Positions 5,339-13,921 of a stretch of 23,264 nt of DNA are shown here, in pieces. Both the position numbers and the translations under genes were made by a program. Numbering within the stretch: position 1 is the stretch's first letter; each line of letters begins with the position of its first letter. The stretch is from DATBFX01 sp036558305 (lineage in GTDB: Bacteria; Chloroflexota; Chloroflexia; Thermomicrobiales; UBA6265): NCBI GenBank assembly GCA_036558305.1, contig DATBFX010000359.1:1-23264 (forward strand), read 5' to 3'. The notes below the pieces were generated by a model that was not told the DNA's origin, ran no database searches, and saw only the letters and a program-made list of their open reading frames with translations.

Positions 5339-7906
5339 ATGACCGAACCGCTCTCACACGCACGCGCCGGACCGGCAACCGGCCTGCCCCTGGTCCTGAC
5401 CTCGCTGCTCGGTCGCGAGCAGGACATCGCCGGGCTCCGCACCCGACTGCTCGACGACGATGCCCGGTTGGTCACGCTGACCGGTCCCGGCGGGTCCGGC
5501 AAGACGCGCCTGGCGGTCGCCGTCGCCGAAGCGGTGGCGGTGGAGGACGGCAGCGCCGTCGCTTTCGTCGATCTCTCGGCGGTCCGGGATGCGGCCGGAC
5601 TTTGGACGGCGGTCGCACGCGCCTTCGATCTGCCGGACGAGGGCGGCGGCCCCGACGCAGCGGTGAGTGCGTTCCTCCGCGACCGGACGATGCTCCTCGT
5701 TCTCGACAATCTGGAGCAGATTGCCGGTGCCGCTCGTCCGATCCGCGCGCTGCTTGCCGCCTCTCCGGGCTTGACCGTGCTCGCCACCAGCCGCACGCCC
5801 CTTCGCCTCGCCGGCGAACAGCGCTGGCCGGTCGAACCGCTGCCGCTCCCGTTGACGGCAGCGGTCCAGTCAGTTCGGGCCAACCCCGCGGTTTGCCTCT
5901 TCGTCGCTCGCGCCCGCCTGATCAAACCGGATTTCGCCCTCACCGACGCGAACGCCGCCACCATCGCCGACATCTGTCGCCGGCTCGACGGGTTGCCCCT
6001 CGCGATCGAGTTGGCCGCGGTCAGAGCGCGGCTCCTGTCGCCCGAAGCGTTGCTGGCGCGCCTCTCCGGGCGCCTCTCCCTGCTCGCCGGCGGTGCCGAG
6101 GACCTGCCCGACCGGCAGCGGACGATGCGTGACGCGATCGCCTGGAGCTACGACCTCCTGACCGAGCCGGAGCAGCGTCTCTTCCGGCGCCTCAGCGTCT
6201 TCGTCGGCGGTTTCACGCTGGAAGCCGCCGAGTCCGTGGGCGGGGAGGAAGCGCTCGACGTCCTCGCCCGCCTCGTCGACCACAGTCTCGTTTCCCCGAC
6301 CGGCGATGCCGGCGACGCCACCCGATTCCGCATGCTCGAAACGGTCCGTGAGTACGGGATCGACCAACTCGCGGTCCGCCAGGAGGGGGACGTGGCCATC
6401 GATGGGCTCGTGGCCTGGGTTTCCCACCTCGCGGCCAAGGCGCCGCGTCGCACCCGCACCGGTGCCGATGTCCTGCCGAACGAGATCCTCAGACGCGAGC
6501 AACCGAACATCGCCGAGGCGCTCGGCCAACTGGAGGCACGCGGCGACCGTCGCCGCACGCTCGCCGTCGTGACCGGATTTGGCCCCTGGTGGCTCGAGCA
6601 CGGTTATTACGCGACCGCCGCGGACTGGACCGCTCGCGCCCTCGGGGCTCCCGAAACCGGTCATCCCCGAGAACGAGCCCAGGCGCTCGTCTCTCTCGGG
6701 ACCGCGCTCCATCTCCTGGGACGGCACGACGAGGAGACCGCTGCCCTTCGCCGGGCCGAGGACCTTTTCCGCCGGATCGACGACGAACCGGGCGAGGCTT
6801 TCGCTCGCTACCGCGTCGGGCTGCTCCATTACAGCCAGGGGCGCCACGCCGAAGCCCGATCGAGTTTCGAGGCCTCGATGGCAACCTACCGGCGTCTTGC
6901 CGATGCGGCGGGCCAACTGATGGCCGAAAACTGCCTCGCCCTGGTGCTCCTCGATCTCGGCGAATACGAGACCGCGGCGGACATCTACGAGCGCCACCTG
7001 GCCGATGCCCGGCGATCGAACGACCGCGACGCCCTGGCAATCACCCTTCATAACCTGGGTTGCATCGCGAGCGAGCTCGACGATGATGCCCGCGCGGTCC
7101 GCTACTTCGCGGAAGCCCAACCCTTGTCCGAGAACGGTCAGCGCGACGGGCTCTCCCAAAACCTGTCGATGCTCGGCTGGCACACGGTCCGGTTGGGCGA
7201 CGACATCCAGCAGGGTCTCGCCCATTGCGAGCGCGGCATTGCGATCGCGACCGAAGACCGCAACCGCTGGGCGCTCAGTGTCGGGCTCTATTCCCGTGGA
7301 CGTGCCCGACTCCACCTGGGTCACCCGCATCAGACCGAGACCGATCTCAAGGAAGCGCTCTCGCTTCGCCGCGACCTCGGCGTCCGCTGGGGTATGGCCC
7401 AGACCCTCCACGCCCTCGCCATCCTTGCCCACCACACCGGACAACCCGAATCGGCCGCGCGCCTCCTCGGCGCGGGCGATGGGGTCCGCCGGCGCATGGG
7501 TTTGCCGGTGACCACCCGCAATCCCGAACTCGACCGCTTGCGAGACGAATCGACGACCCGCCGATACCTCGCCGCCTACCGGGACGGGGTGCACCTCGAC
7601 GATGATCGCGCCGTCGCCCTCGGTCTCCAAACCGAGTTCGCGCCTTCCGATGCGCCCGCCGCACGTCGTGTCGACCCTTCCATCTCACTCAACGCACCGT
7701 CATCGCTCGGTGATCCGGACCTCACGCCGCGCGAGGTCGAAGTCCTCAAGCTCGTCGCCGCCGGCAAGACCAACGCCGAAATCGGCGACGCCCTCTTCAT
7801 CAGCCCCCTCACCGCCAAGACCCACGTCGCCAACCTCCTCGGCAAACTCGGCGTCGACAACCGCGCCGCTGCCGCGACCTGGGCCACGCACCGCGGTCTC
7901 GCCTGA
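5339..7906 (+). CDS. LuxR-ATPase 1: STAND ATPase / TPR / LuxR-HTH regulator
   Basis: An 855-residue transcriptional regulator of the signal-transducing ATPase class. An NB-ARC-like nucleotide-binding domain has Walker A GPGGSGKT at residues 49-56, Walker B TMLLVLDNLEQ near 118-128 and the sensor motif ATSRTPLRLAGE. It is followed by the winged-helix region with MRDAIAWSYDLLTEPEQRLFRRLSVF, a long helical TPR-like region (about 400-740), and a C-terminal LuxR HTH at 794-855 (DLTPREVEVLKLVAAGKTNAEI to GLA). Such proteins are thought to oligomerise and bind DNA on ATP and ligand binding; ligand and targets are unknown here. It has no in-frame repeat insert: after EAAESVGGEEALDVLARLVDHSLV the protein is collinear. 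The ribosome site is weak (GGGAG, 13 bases upstream). Heptamers follow its stop codon. Confidence 0.92.
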   Translation: MTEPLSHARAGPATGLPLVLTSLLGREQDIAGLRTRLLDDDARLVTLTGPGGSGKTRLAVAVAEAVAVEDGSAVAFVDLSAVRDAAGLWTAVARAFDLPDEGGGPDAAVSAFLRDRTMLLVLDNLEQIAGAARPIRALLAASPGLTVLATSRTPLRLAGEQRWPVEPLPLPLTAAVQSVRANPAVCLFVARARLIKPDFALTDANAATIADICRRLDGLPLAIELAAVRARLLSPEALLARLSGRLSLLAGGAEDLPDRQRTMRDAIAWSYDLLTEPEQRLFRRLSVFVGGFTLEAAESVGGEEALDVLARLVDHSLVSPTGDAGDATRFRMLETVREYGIDQLAVRQEGDVAIDGLVAWVSHLAAKAPRRTRTGADVLPNEILRREQPNIAEALGQLEARGDRRRTLAVVTGFGPWWLEHGYYATAADWTARALGAPETGHPRERAQALVSLGTALHLLGRHDEETAALRRAEDLFRRIDDEPGEAFARYRVGLLHYSQGRHAEARSSFEASMATYRRLADAAGQLMAENCLALVLLDLGEYETAADIYERHLADARRSNDRDALAITLHNLGCIASELDDDARAVRYFAEAQPLSENGQRDGLSQNLSMLGWHTVRLGDDIQQGLAHCERGIAIATEDRNRWALSVGLYSRGRARLHLGHPHQTETDLKEALSLRRDLGVRWGMAQTLHALAILAHHTGQPESAARLLGAGDGVRRRMGLPVTTRNPELDRLRDESTTRRYLAAYRDGVHLDDDRAVALGLQTEFAPSDAPAARRVDPSISLNAPSSLGDPDLTPREVEVLKLVAAGKTNAEIGDALFISPLTAKTHVANLLGKLGVDNRAAAATWATHRGLA

Positions 7907-7963
7907 CGGAGGGCGGAAGGCAGCGGGGTGATCCCGTCCACTCAGTCCTCAGTCCTCAGTCCT
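7907..7963. repeat. Two heptamer arrays after LuxR-ATPase 1
   Basis: Directly after the stop codon come CGGAGGG and CGGAAGG (7907-7920), the same units that follow the response-regulator remnant. Twenty-two bases on, CAGTCCT is repeated three times without change (7943-7963). The rest of the gap up to 8109 shows nothing else I can name. Confidence 0.7.
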
Positions 7964-8109
7964 CGCCCGTCCCCCCGAAATACTCCGCTCCCCCGCGCCC
8001 GCCTACTCCGATCGGGCGATGTCTCCTCCCCTGCCCGACGGCAAGATGACCTCAGACCCGGAGCGGCCGGGTCGAAGGGCCGGAAGGCCGGAGACGAGGG
8101 GAGACGGAC

Positions 8110-8337
8110 GTGTTCGGGCGAACGATGCGGACGGCACTGTTGGCGGCGGCGGTTTTCGTTGGGGTCGCGGCGGCGCACGGGGCGGACGCCCAATCGCTTG
8201 GCCCCAAGGTCGGAGCGAAACCGGCTCTCACCTGTTGCCCGGATCGCATCCATCGGTCGAGTTCCCAGACGGTGCACGTTGGCGGCTACACCTTGCCGCC
8301 GATCGGTCTCCGGCCGATGGGGATGAGGTTCCCGTAG
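8110..8337 (+). CDS. Small exported protein, unknown
   Basis: A 75-residue frame from a GTG at 8110, preceded by AGGGGAGA at a suitable distance; the ATG at 8125 is an alternative. Residues 1-28 form a signal peptide (FGRTMRTALLAAAVFVGVAAAHGADAQ) with a likely cut after ADA or AQ. The mature part is basic, with an adjacent Cys pair (LTCCPDR) and a C-terminus rich in Pro and Met. I recognise no family. It is the first of three short exported or membrane frames between LuxR-ATPases 1 and 2. Confidence 0.55.
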   Translation: MFGRTMRTALLAAAVFVGVAAAHGADAQSLGPKVGAKPALTCCPDRIHRSSSQTVHVGGYTLPPIGLRPMGMRFP

Positions 8338-8400
8338 ACCCGTCGAACTCCGGCGATCGGGCGGCAATCAGACGCGAGACAGCTCACGAAGGAGAACACG

Positions 8401-8556
8401 ATGGAGCGCATGGCAGAGACGATCGAACGGGTTCTGACGGTTTCCCTGGCGATAGCAGCGGACCGCCGTCTCCAGGCATTGGTGGCGCTCGTGGTGGCAC
8501 TCGCGCTCCTGGCGATCCACGGCGATCACGCCGCGGCCATCCGCTGGGGCGGCTAG
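8401..8556 (+). CDS. 51-residue membrane peptide
   Basis: The ATG at 8401 follows a strong ribosome site (AAGGAG, 8389-8394). The product begins MERMAETIERVLTVSLAIAADR, has one hydrophobic helix LQALVALVVALALLAIHG (about residues 24-41), and ends AAIRWGG. It is too short for family recognition. The ribosome site, spacing and membrane helix argue for a real gene, probably a single-span membrane peptide. Confidence 0.5.
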   Translation: MERMAETIERVLTVSLAIAADRRLQALVALVVALALLAIHGDHAAAIRWGG

Positions 8557-8620
8557 CCCACCGACGGGCGGCAAGCGATTCGATCCGGTGCCGGGCACGA
8601 GCACGAAACGGAGGACGATC

Positions 8621-8925
8621 GTGGCGCGGTACCTCGGGTCGCGATTCGGTCGGGTGGCATTGGTCCTCGGCATCCTCGGCAGCCTCGTTGTCGGCGCCAC
8701 CGGACACGCCGTCGCCCAGGACGACAACTACGCCGGACGGACGTGACCATCACCGTCCCGCCGCCAAGCACCGATTGCGGCGACTTCTGCCAACCCAACT
8801 TCGGCGACATCCTCGCCAACCAACTCAATCGGCACCCCGTCGCCGCCGACACCCTGAACGGCCTGATCCAATCCGACCAGTGCGCCTACGACGATCGAAG
8901 CCACAACGTCTGCGACATCCCCTGA
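8621..8925 (+). pseudogene. Secreted Cys-containing peptide split by a frameshift
   Basis: A GTG at 8621 with GGAGG six bases upstream opens a frame coding a clean signal peptide (YLGSRFGRVALVLGILGSLVVGATGHAVAQ) and ten mature residues, DDNYAGRT at its end, before a TGA at 8744-8746. One base back, another frame starts (GTG at 8743, GTGA overlap) and runs to 8925: TITVPPPSTDCGDFCQPNF, then DILANQLNRHPVAADTLNGL and a tail with two more Cys (SDQCAYDDRSHNVCDIP). Alone it has no export signal, although four Cys suggest secretion. Adding one base near 8740 would join them into a 100-residue secreted protein. I read this as one frameshifted gene; two coupled genes or a programmed shift are alternatives. 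Confidence 0.55.
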
Positions 8926-9118
8926 ACCCCAACACGGGCGTCGCGCATGCGAGTGCGAGGGCGGTGCTTCGGTGCCGTCCTCGCGCCGCGCCTGGCTCCC
9001 GACAAACTCGCTCGATCCGCTTGACGGTTGGGCGTTCTCTGGGCATCATCCGCTCCGGCGTAACCGCACCTTCGTGGAGCCTGCTTTGCTGGAATCCCCC
9101 TCGCCGACTTTCCACCCC

Positions 9119-11551
9119 ATGTCCGGCACGATGGCACCCGCGAGCGATCCCGAGACGCCGACCCTCGGCGCCGGCATCCTCGCCCTGCGGGGCCCGCTCG
9201 TCGGCCGCGACCGCGAATACGCCGACCTCGTCGCCTTGCTCCCCCACCCCGGAGCACCGTCCGGGTCTCGGCTGGTCACCGTGACCGGTCCCGGCGGCGT
9301 CGGCAAGACCCGCCTCGCCCTCGCCGTCGCCCAGGGCGTCGCCGGCCAGTTCCCCGATGGCGTCACCCTGGTGCCGCTTGCCGCCATCGGCGATCCCGAC
9401 CTCGTCCTTCCCGTCGTCGCCCGCGCCCTCGGGCTCCGCGATACCGGCGACCGCTCCGTCGATGCCGTCCTTGCCGACTTCCTCCACGACCGCCGCGCCC
9501 TCCTCCTGCTCGACAATCTGGAGCAGGTCGTCGCCGTTGCCCCGCGCCTGGCGCGGTTGCTCATCTCCTGCCCCGGTCTCGTCGTCGTCGCCACCAGCCG
9601 CGGTGCCCTCCGCATCACCGGCGAGCAGGAGTATCCCCTGCCGCCCCTTGCGCTCCCCGCGACCGATGCCCAGGACATCGCCACCCTCACCGTCAATCCC
9701 TCGGTCGCCCTCTTTGTCCGCCGCGCCCAGGCCGCGCGGCCCAGCTTCGCCCTGACCGACGCCAACGCCGCCACCATCGCCGACATCTGCCGCCGCCTCG
9801 ACGGTCTCCCGCTCGCCCTCGAACTCGCCGCCGCCTGGTCGAAGGTCCTCTCGCCGCCCGCCCTCCTTGCCCGCCTCACCCAACGCCTCCCCCTCCTCAC
9901 CGGCGGTCCCCGCGACGCCCCGACCCGCCTCCGCACCATGCGCGACGCCATCGCCTGGTCCTACGACCTCCTCACCGCCGACGAACAAACCCTCTTCCGT
10001 CGCCTTGCCGTCTTCGCCGGCGGCTTCACGCTGGAGGCGGCCGAGCACGTAACGAGTTCCGAGCTCCGAGCTCCGTGCTTGGACCGGTCCGACGCAAAAC
10101 CCGAAGCTCGGAGCTCGAAGCTCGACACGCTCGATCTCCTCACCGCTCTCGTCGAAGAGAGCCTGCTTCGCGCCGAAGAGGGAGCGGGTGGGGAGCCCCG
10201 GTTCGGTATGTTCGAGACGCTGCGCGAATTCGTGATCGGCGAACTGGAAGCGGCCGGCGAGGCGGAGGAGATGCGGCGACGCCACGCCGAGTTCTTCCTC
10301 CCGCTCGCCGAACAGGCCGAACCCGAGGTGATGGGACCGAACCAGGCGACCTGGATCGCCCGCCTGGAGGCCGACCTCGACAACCTGCGCACCGCCCTCG
10401 CCTGGTACGAGCGCGCCGATCCCGCCCGCGGTCTCCGCCTCGCCGGTTCCCTCTGGCTCTTCTGGGCGGTCCGCGGTCACCTCGACGAGGGGAGCGCCTG
10501 GCTCAACCGCCTCCTGACCGCCGCCGGCCCCACCGCGCCCGCCGGTCTCCGCGCCCAGGCCCGCTTTGCCTGGGGAACCCTCGCCTGGTCGCGCGGCGCC
10601 TTTGCCGAGGCCGCCGACCTCGCCGAGCAAGCGCTGGCGCTGGCGGAGTCGGCCGGCGATACGCTCGTGGTGGCCCGTGCCCGCTTCCTGATCGGTCGCG
10701 TCGCCGCCGCCGGCCAGGACTGGAATCGGGCGCAGCCCCTCTTCGAAGAAGCCGTCGCCGGCTACCGCGCCGCCGGGCGCCCGGCCGGCGAGGGCGCCGC
10801 CCTGCGCGAGCTCTCCCGCCTCGCCACCGCCACCGGCGACCACGCCGCCGCCCGCCGCTACGCCGAAGCCTCCATCGCCCGCAACCGCGACCTCGGCTAC
10901 ACCTGGGGGCTCGCCAATGCCCTGGTCGACCTCGCCCGCTCCCTCGCCGCCGAGGGCGAGAGCGACGAGGCGATCGCCCTCTACCGCGAAAGCCTCGACC
11001 TTTTCTGGTCCTTGCGCGACCGCTGGTACCTCGCCCTCCCCCTCGCCGGACTCGGCCGCCTCGCCGCCGCGACCGGCCGGCCCGAAACCGCCGTCCGCCT
11101 CCTCGGCGCCACCGAATCCCTGCGGGACCTCACCGCCCCCCCCACCTGGACTCTTCTCCGCCCCGACCTGGAGGTCGCCGAAACCGCCGCCCGCGACGCG
11201 CTCGGCGAAACGGGGTTCGCCGAGCGCATCGCGGGCGGCCGCACCCTCCCCCTCGAGACCGCCATCGCCGAGGCCCGCGCCTTCGCCTCCCCCGACCCGG
11301 ACGCCACCGCGCCCTCACCCACCGACGCCGCGCCGGCCCCGGTCTCCGCCCTCGACGAGACCGGTCTGACCGCCCGCGAGCGTGAGGTGCTGCGCCTGCT
11401 GATGGACGGGCGCTCCAACGCCGAGATCGCCGAAGCCCTCTACATCAGCCCCCGCACCGCCAGCACCCACCTCGCCAACATCTTCGCCAAACTCGACGTC
11501 GACTCCCGCGCCGGCGCCGTCGCCCGCGCCTTCCAACTCGGCTTGTCCTGA
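9119..11551 (+). CDS. LuxR-ATPase 2: STAND ATPase / TPR / LuxR-HTH with repeat insert
   Basis: An 810-residue regulator of the same architecture as its upstream neighbour. It has Walker A GPGGVGKT at residues 57-64, Walker B ALLLLDNLEQVV, the sensor VATSRGALRITGE, the winged-helix stretch MRDAIAWSYDLLTADEQTLFRRLAVF, TPR-like helices (about 400-720) and a LuxR HTH at 749-810. The frame is open back to 8972, but the upstream part does not look coding; the ATG at 9119 or 9131 is the likely start. From residue 311, after EAAEHV, comes a 27-residue insert TSSELRAPCLDRSDAKPEAR followed by SSKLDTL, encoded by a palindromic heptamer element, where LuxR-ATPase 1 has only six residues. Its end lies 17 bases from the end of the convergent hydrolase gene. 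Confidence 0.92.
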   Translation: MSGTMAPASDPETPTLGAGILALRGPLVGRDREYADLVALLPHPGAPSGSRLVTVTGPGGVGKTRLALAVAQGVAGQFPDGVTLVPLAAIGDPDLVLPVVARALGLRDTGDRSVDAVLADFLHDRRALLLLDNLEQVVAVAPRLARLLISCPGLVVVATSRGALRITGEQEYPLPPLALPATDAQDIATLTVNPSVALFVRRAQAARPSFALTDANAATIADICRRLDGLPLALELAAAWSKVLSPPALLARLTQRLPLLTGGPRDAPTRLRTMRDAIAWSYDLLTADEQTLFRRLAVFAGGFTLEAAEHVTSSELRAPCLDRSDAKPEARSSKLDTLDLLTALVEESLLRAEEGAGGEPRFGMFETLREFVIGELEAAGEAEEMRRRHAEFFLPLAEQAEPEVMGPNQATWIARLEADLDNLRTALAWYERADPARGLRLAGSLWLFWAVRGHLDEGSAWLNRLLTAAGPTAPAGLRAQARFAWGTLAWSRGAFAEAADLAEQALALAESAGDTLVVARARFLIGRVAAAGQDWNRAQPLFEEAVAGYRAAGRPAGEGAALRELSRLATATGDHAAARRYAEASIARNRDLGYTWGLANALVDLARSLAAEGESDEAIALYRESLDLFWSLRDRWYLALPLAGLGRLAAATGRPETAVRLLGATESLRDLTAPPTWTLLRPDLEVAETAARDALGETGFAERIAGGRTLPLETAIAEARAFASPDPDATAPSPTDAAPAPVSALDETGLTAREREVLRLLMDGRSNAEIAEALYISPRTASTHLANIFAKLDVDSRAGAVARAFQLGLS
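10049..10124 (+). repeat. In-frame palindromic heptamer element in LuxR-ATPase 2
   Basis: The left arm (10049-10075) begins GTAACGAG and consists of heptamers of the GAGCTCC type. The right arm (10102-10124) is built of GAAGCTC-type units. The last 23 bases of the left arm pair with the right arm at 20 of 23 positions, the rest being wobble pairs. The 26-base centre contains GGACCGGTCC. The whole element is translated without a stop. A sister copy is at 15435-15514. Confidence 0.85.
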
Positions 11552-11568
11552 GGTTCGATGAACCCTCG

Positions 11569-12501
11569 TCAAGCTGCCGGACTCGCCGCCGGTGTCGCCC
11601 AGGTGCTCGGGTCGTGCACTGCCGCGATCACCTCGGCGGTCACGGCGATCGCCAAACCCGGATTCTCGGTCGCGATGTCGTGGCCGGTGTTTTCGGCGAC
11701 GACCAGCTTCGCGCCGAGCGCCGCGGCCAGCCTGACCTGCCCCGCCTGCCAGGCCGCCTCCATCTTCTCCACCGGGTAGCCCGCCGAGCACGGGAAGCAC
11801 CCCGGCACCTCTCCCGCTCCGTGCGTCACCACGACCACCGGAATCCCCGGCGGCCGGGCCGGCGCCGCCACCTGCCGGAACCCGGTCACCAGGTCGAGTT
11901 TCTCTTCGTTCTGCCCGGTCATGTACGGGTCCGACGCCAGCGCCGCCTCGGGCGAACCGAGGGAGCCGAGGGCGATGAACTCGTCGAGGTAACCGGGGTA
12001 GACCGCATCGAGCAGCACCAGACCGGCAGATTCCGAAGGATCGCTGTTCAGTGCCATCAAGGCGATCGAACCGCCGAGCGATCCCCCTACCGCCACGCAC
12101 GGGCAGCCGAGATCCGGGCTGGCCATGACCGCCAGGAAGTCGGCGGCGGCCTCCTTCAATGTGCGCACACCCTTTGGATCGGGGTCGCTCTGGCCGGTGC
12201 CGGCGCGATCGTAGGCGCAGACACGGGTGCCGAAGGCGGCGGCGAGGTCGGAACCGAGGGCGTAGACGAAGTACGTGCTGCCGTCGGTAGCGGGACCGCC
12301 CCCTTCGAGGAGGACGGTCGGCCCGCCGCTCCCGACGCAGGCGACGTGCAGCGACCGGCCGTCGACCGCGACCGCGGATTCGACGATGGCCGCACCCGGC
12401 GAGGCGACCGGGCTCGCCTCCTCCGCCCAGGCGGATGTCGGCACGGCCGCGCTGACGATCAGCGCGACGAGTGTGGTGGCGACAACGACGAGCTTACGCA
12501 T
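11569..12501 (-). CDS. Secreted alpha/beta hydrolase
   Basis: A 310-residue protein. Residues 1-26 are a signal peptide (MRKLVVVATTLVALIVSAAV, cut after AWA). The mature protein is an alpha/beta-hydrolase: oxyanion-side VLLEGGGPATDG (about 63-74), CAYDRAGTGQSDP (95-107), nucleophile elbow GGSLGG with Ser141, and a C-terminal VVAENTGHDIATENP supplying the catalytic His. Several Cys (55, 95, 133, 135 and a later CFPC) may form disulfides after export. Substrate is unknown; esterase or peptidase activity is possible. The start at 12501 has AAGGA upstream; longer frames back to 12681 would hide the signal peptide. It lies 73 bases downstream of the DoxX gene on the same strand, probably in one operon. 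Confidence 0.88.
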   Translation of the reverse strand: MRKLVVVATTLVALIVSAAVPTSAWAEEASPVASPGAAIVESAVAVDGRSLHVACVGSGGPTVLLEGGGPATDGSTYFVYALGSDLAAAFGTRVCAYDRAGTGQSDPDPKGVRTLKEAAADFLAVMASPDLGCPCVAVGGSLGGSIALMALNSDPSESAGLVLLDAVYPGYLDEFIALGSLGSPEAALASDPYMTGQNEEKLDLVTGFRQVAAPARPPGIPVVVVTHGAGEVPGCFPCSAGYPVEKMEAAWQAGQVRLAAALGAKLVVAENTGHDIATENPGLAIAVTAEVIAAVHDPSTWATPAASPAA

Positions 12502-12574
12502 AGCAAGGGTCCTTTCCCGGCCACCTCCGTCGTGGCCCAGACGCGAGATGCCGCACGGTCGAAAGCGGTCGCCC

Positions 12575-13156
12575 TCAGCCGGTCCGGAGCGACGGCTGCG
12601 CGGCCACCGGCCGCGCCGGCGCACCCGACCATTGGTCCAGCCACCCGCGGAGTGCCGGCCGCAGCCAGCGATCGAGTCCATAGTCCCCGGCGGTCGCGCC
12701 GACGAGCAGGAGCGGCAGCTCGATCAGCACCATCAGCGGGCCGACGCCGCTCACCCCCGCACACAGGTAGGCGAAGTTCATCAGCAGCCCCATCGCCGCG
12801 GCGAAGCGCGTCAGCAGGCCGAGGATCAGGGCGGCGCCGACCAGGACCTCGCCGAACGCGACCAGGTAGCCGAATATCGCGGCATGGGGCAGCAGGCCGT
12901 GGCGGATCAGTGCCGCGTACCAGCCCAGGACCTCGGGGTGCGGCCCCGCCAGCTTGCCGCCCGGCGCCAACTGCAGCGCGTACCCCAGGAACCCGCGGAC
13001 TTCGCTGCCGGCCTGACCGCCGACCCAGCGCGCCCGCTCGTCGCCGGTGAGTTTGGCCAGCCCGGCGTGGAGGAACTGCCAGCCGACCCAGCAGCGGGCG
13101 ATCAGCCAGACCGCCGCAATCAGCCGTGGATCACGCATCCGCACGTTGGTGGACAT
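12575..13156 (-). CDS. DoxX-family membrane protein
   Basis: A 193-residue protein with about four transmembrane helices. ARCWVGWQFLHAGLAKLTG at about residues 17-35 is the DoxX/TQO-small-subunit signature. Later helices are IFGYLVAFGEVLVGAALILGLLTRFAA and MGLLMNFAYLCAGV, followed by MVLIELPLLLVGATAGDYGLDRWL. DoxX-like proteins are membrane subunits linked to thiosulfate:quinone oxidoreductase or to redox functions, but most have no defined role. The start at 13156 has GGAGAAG upstream. It is 66 bases downstream of an unknown gene and 73 bases upstream of the hydrolase, all on the minus strand. Confidence 0.88.
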   Translation of the reverse strand: MSTNVRMRDPRLIAAVWLIARCWVGWQFLHAGLAKLTGDERARWVGGQAGSEVRGFLGYALQLAPGGKLAGPHPEVLGWYAALIRHGLLPHAAIFGYLVAFGEVLVGAALILGLLTRFAAAMGLLMNFAYLCAGVSGVGPLMVLIELPLLLVGATAGDYGLDRWLRPALRGWLDQWSGAPARPVAAQPSLRTG

Positions 13157-13222
13157 CGCTTCTTCTCCTCTCATCGCGCGTGGCGGTGGACTGCCGCGGC
13201 CTGGCGCCACGCCGGACCGAAC

Positions 13223-13672
13223 CTACGACACGAAGAGCACCCCGAGTTGGTGGTCGACGACGGACAGGTCCTCGCCGACACAGATGACCGAGGCGATCAG
13301 ACCGACGGCCCCGGCGAATTGCCCCTCGCCGCCGTCGACCTGCCAGATCGCGGCCCCGTACCGCCGGTCGCTCTCCGGACCGGAACCGAGGTGCCCGCTG
13401 CCGACGGTGCTGAATCGGAGCCGGTGGCCCCCCGTCCCGAACTCGATCGTCCCCGCCTGTTGAAACGTGGTTGCACCCGTCAAGACCAACTCCGATTCGG
13501 ACGTCGCCTCGCCGTCGAACTCGGGTTGCAGCGAGCCGCTCAACCCGTCGGCCGCGATCCGCGCGCGGAGCGTGCAACCGGAGGCGCCGGCTGCCGTCTT
13601 GAGGACGTTGCCGTCGATCCCGATCCGCCTGGCTTCGCCGCGGAACCGCAGCGCGTAGACGAGTTGTCGCAT
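13223..13672 (-). CDS. Unknown 149-residue beta-rich protein
   Basis: The ATG at 13672, preceded by GGAGAGGG, gives a 149-residue protein with alternating hydrophobic residues and many Gly, suggesting a beta-barrel or sandwich. The best motif is GAAIWQVDGGEGQFAGAVGL at about 110-129, reminiscent of small barrel proteins such as the DUF3224 and allene-oxide-cyclase-like groups, but I cannot name the family with confidence. There is no signal peptide or membrane helix. It is the first of a likely three-gene unit (this gene, DoxX, secreted hydrolase) and lies 249 bases downstream of LuxR-ATPase 3 on the same strand, so that regulator may control it. The 249-base gap shows no gene. Confidence 0.7.
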   Translation of the reverse strand: MRQLVYALRFRGEARRIGIDGNVLKTAAGASGCTLRARIAADGLSGSLQPEFDGEATSESELVLTGATTFQQAGTIEFGTGGHRLRFSTVGSGHLGSGPESDRRYGAAIWQVDGGEGQFAGAVGLIASVICVGEDLSVVDHQLGVLFVS

Positions 13673-13921
13673 CTGCCCTCTCCACTCCCGTCGCAGTGGT
13701 TGCCGTCCGCCGCGGCGGTGAGGCGCACGACCGGGCCGGGAGGGTCGCCCGGTTTCGAAGCGGTAACGCAGGACGATTCTGCCCGCGCCGGCGATCGTTC
13801 GCACCGGGAAAATTCCCCATTTGCGACACGCAATCGGGGCGGAGGCAGATGCGTACTTTGTGCACCGACGGGACCGGCATCCGCGAGTCGGCCCGGGTCG
13901 GAACCCGGACGGGTGCGCGTC

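Noticed and set aside
10049..10124. Heptamer arrays as a CRISPR array
   Set aside because: The units are 7 bases with no spacers of constant length, the element is translated, and no cas gene is present.
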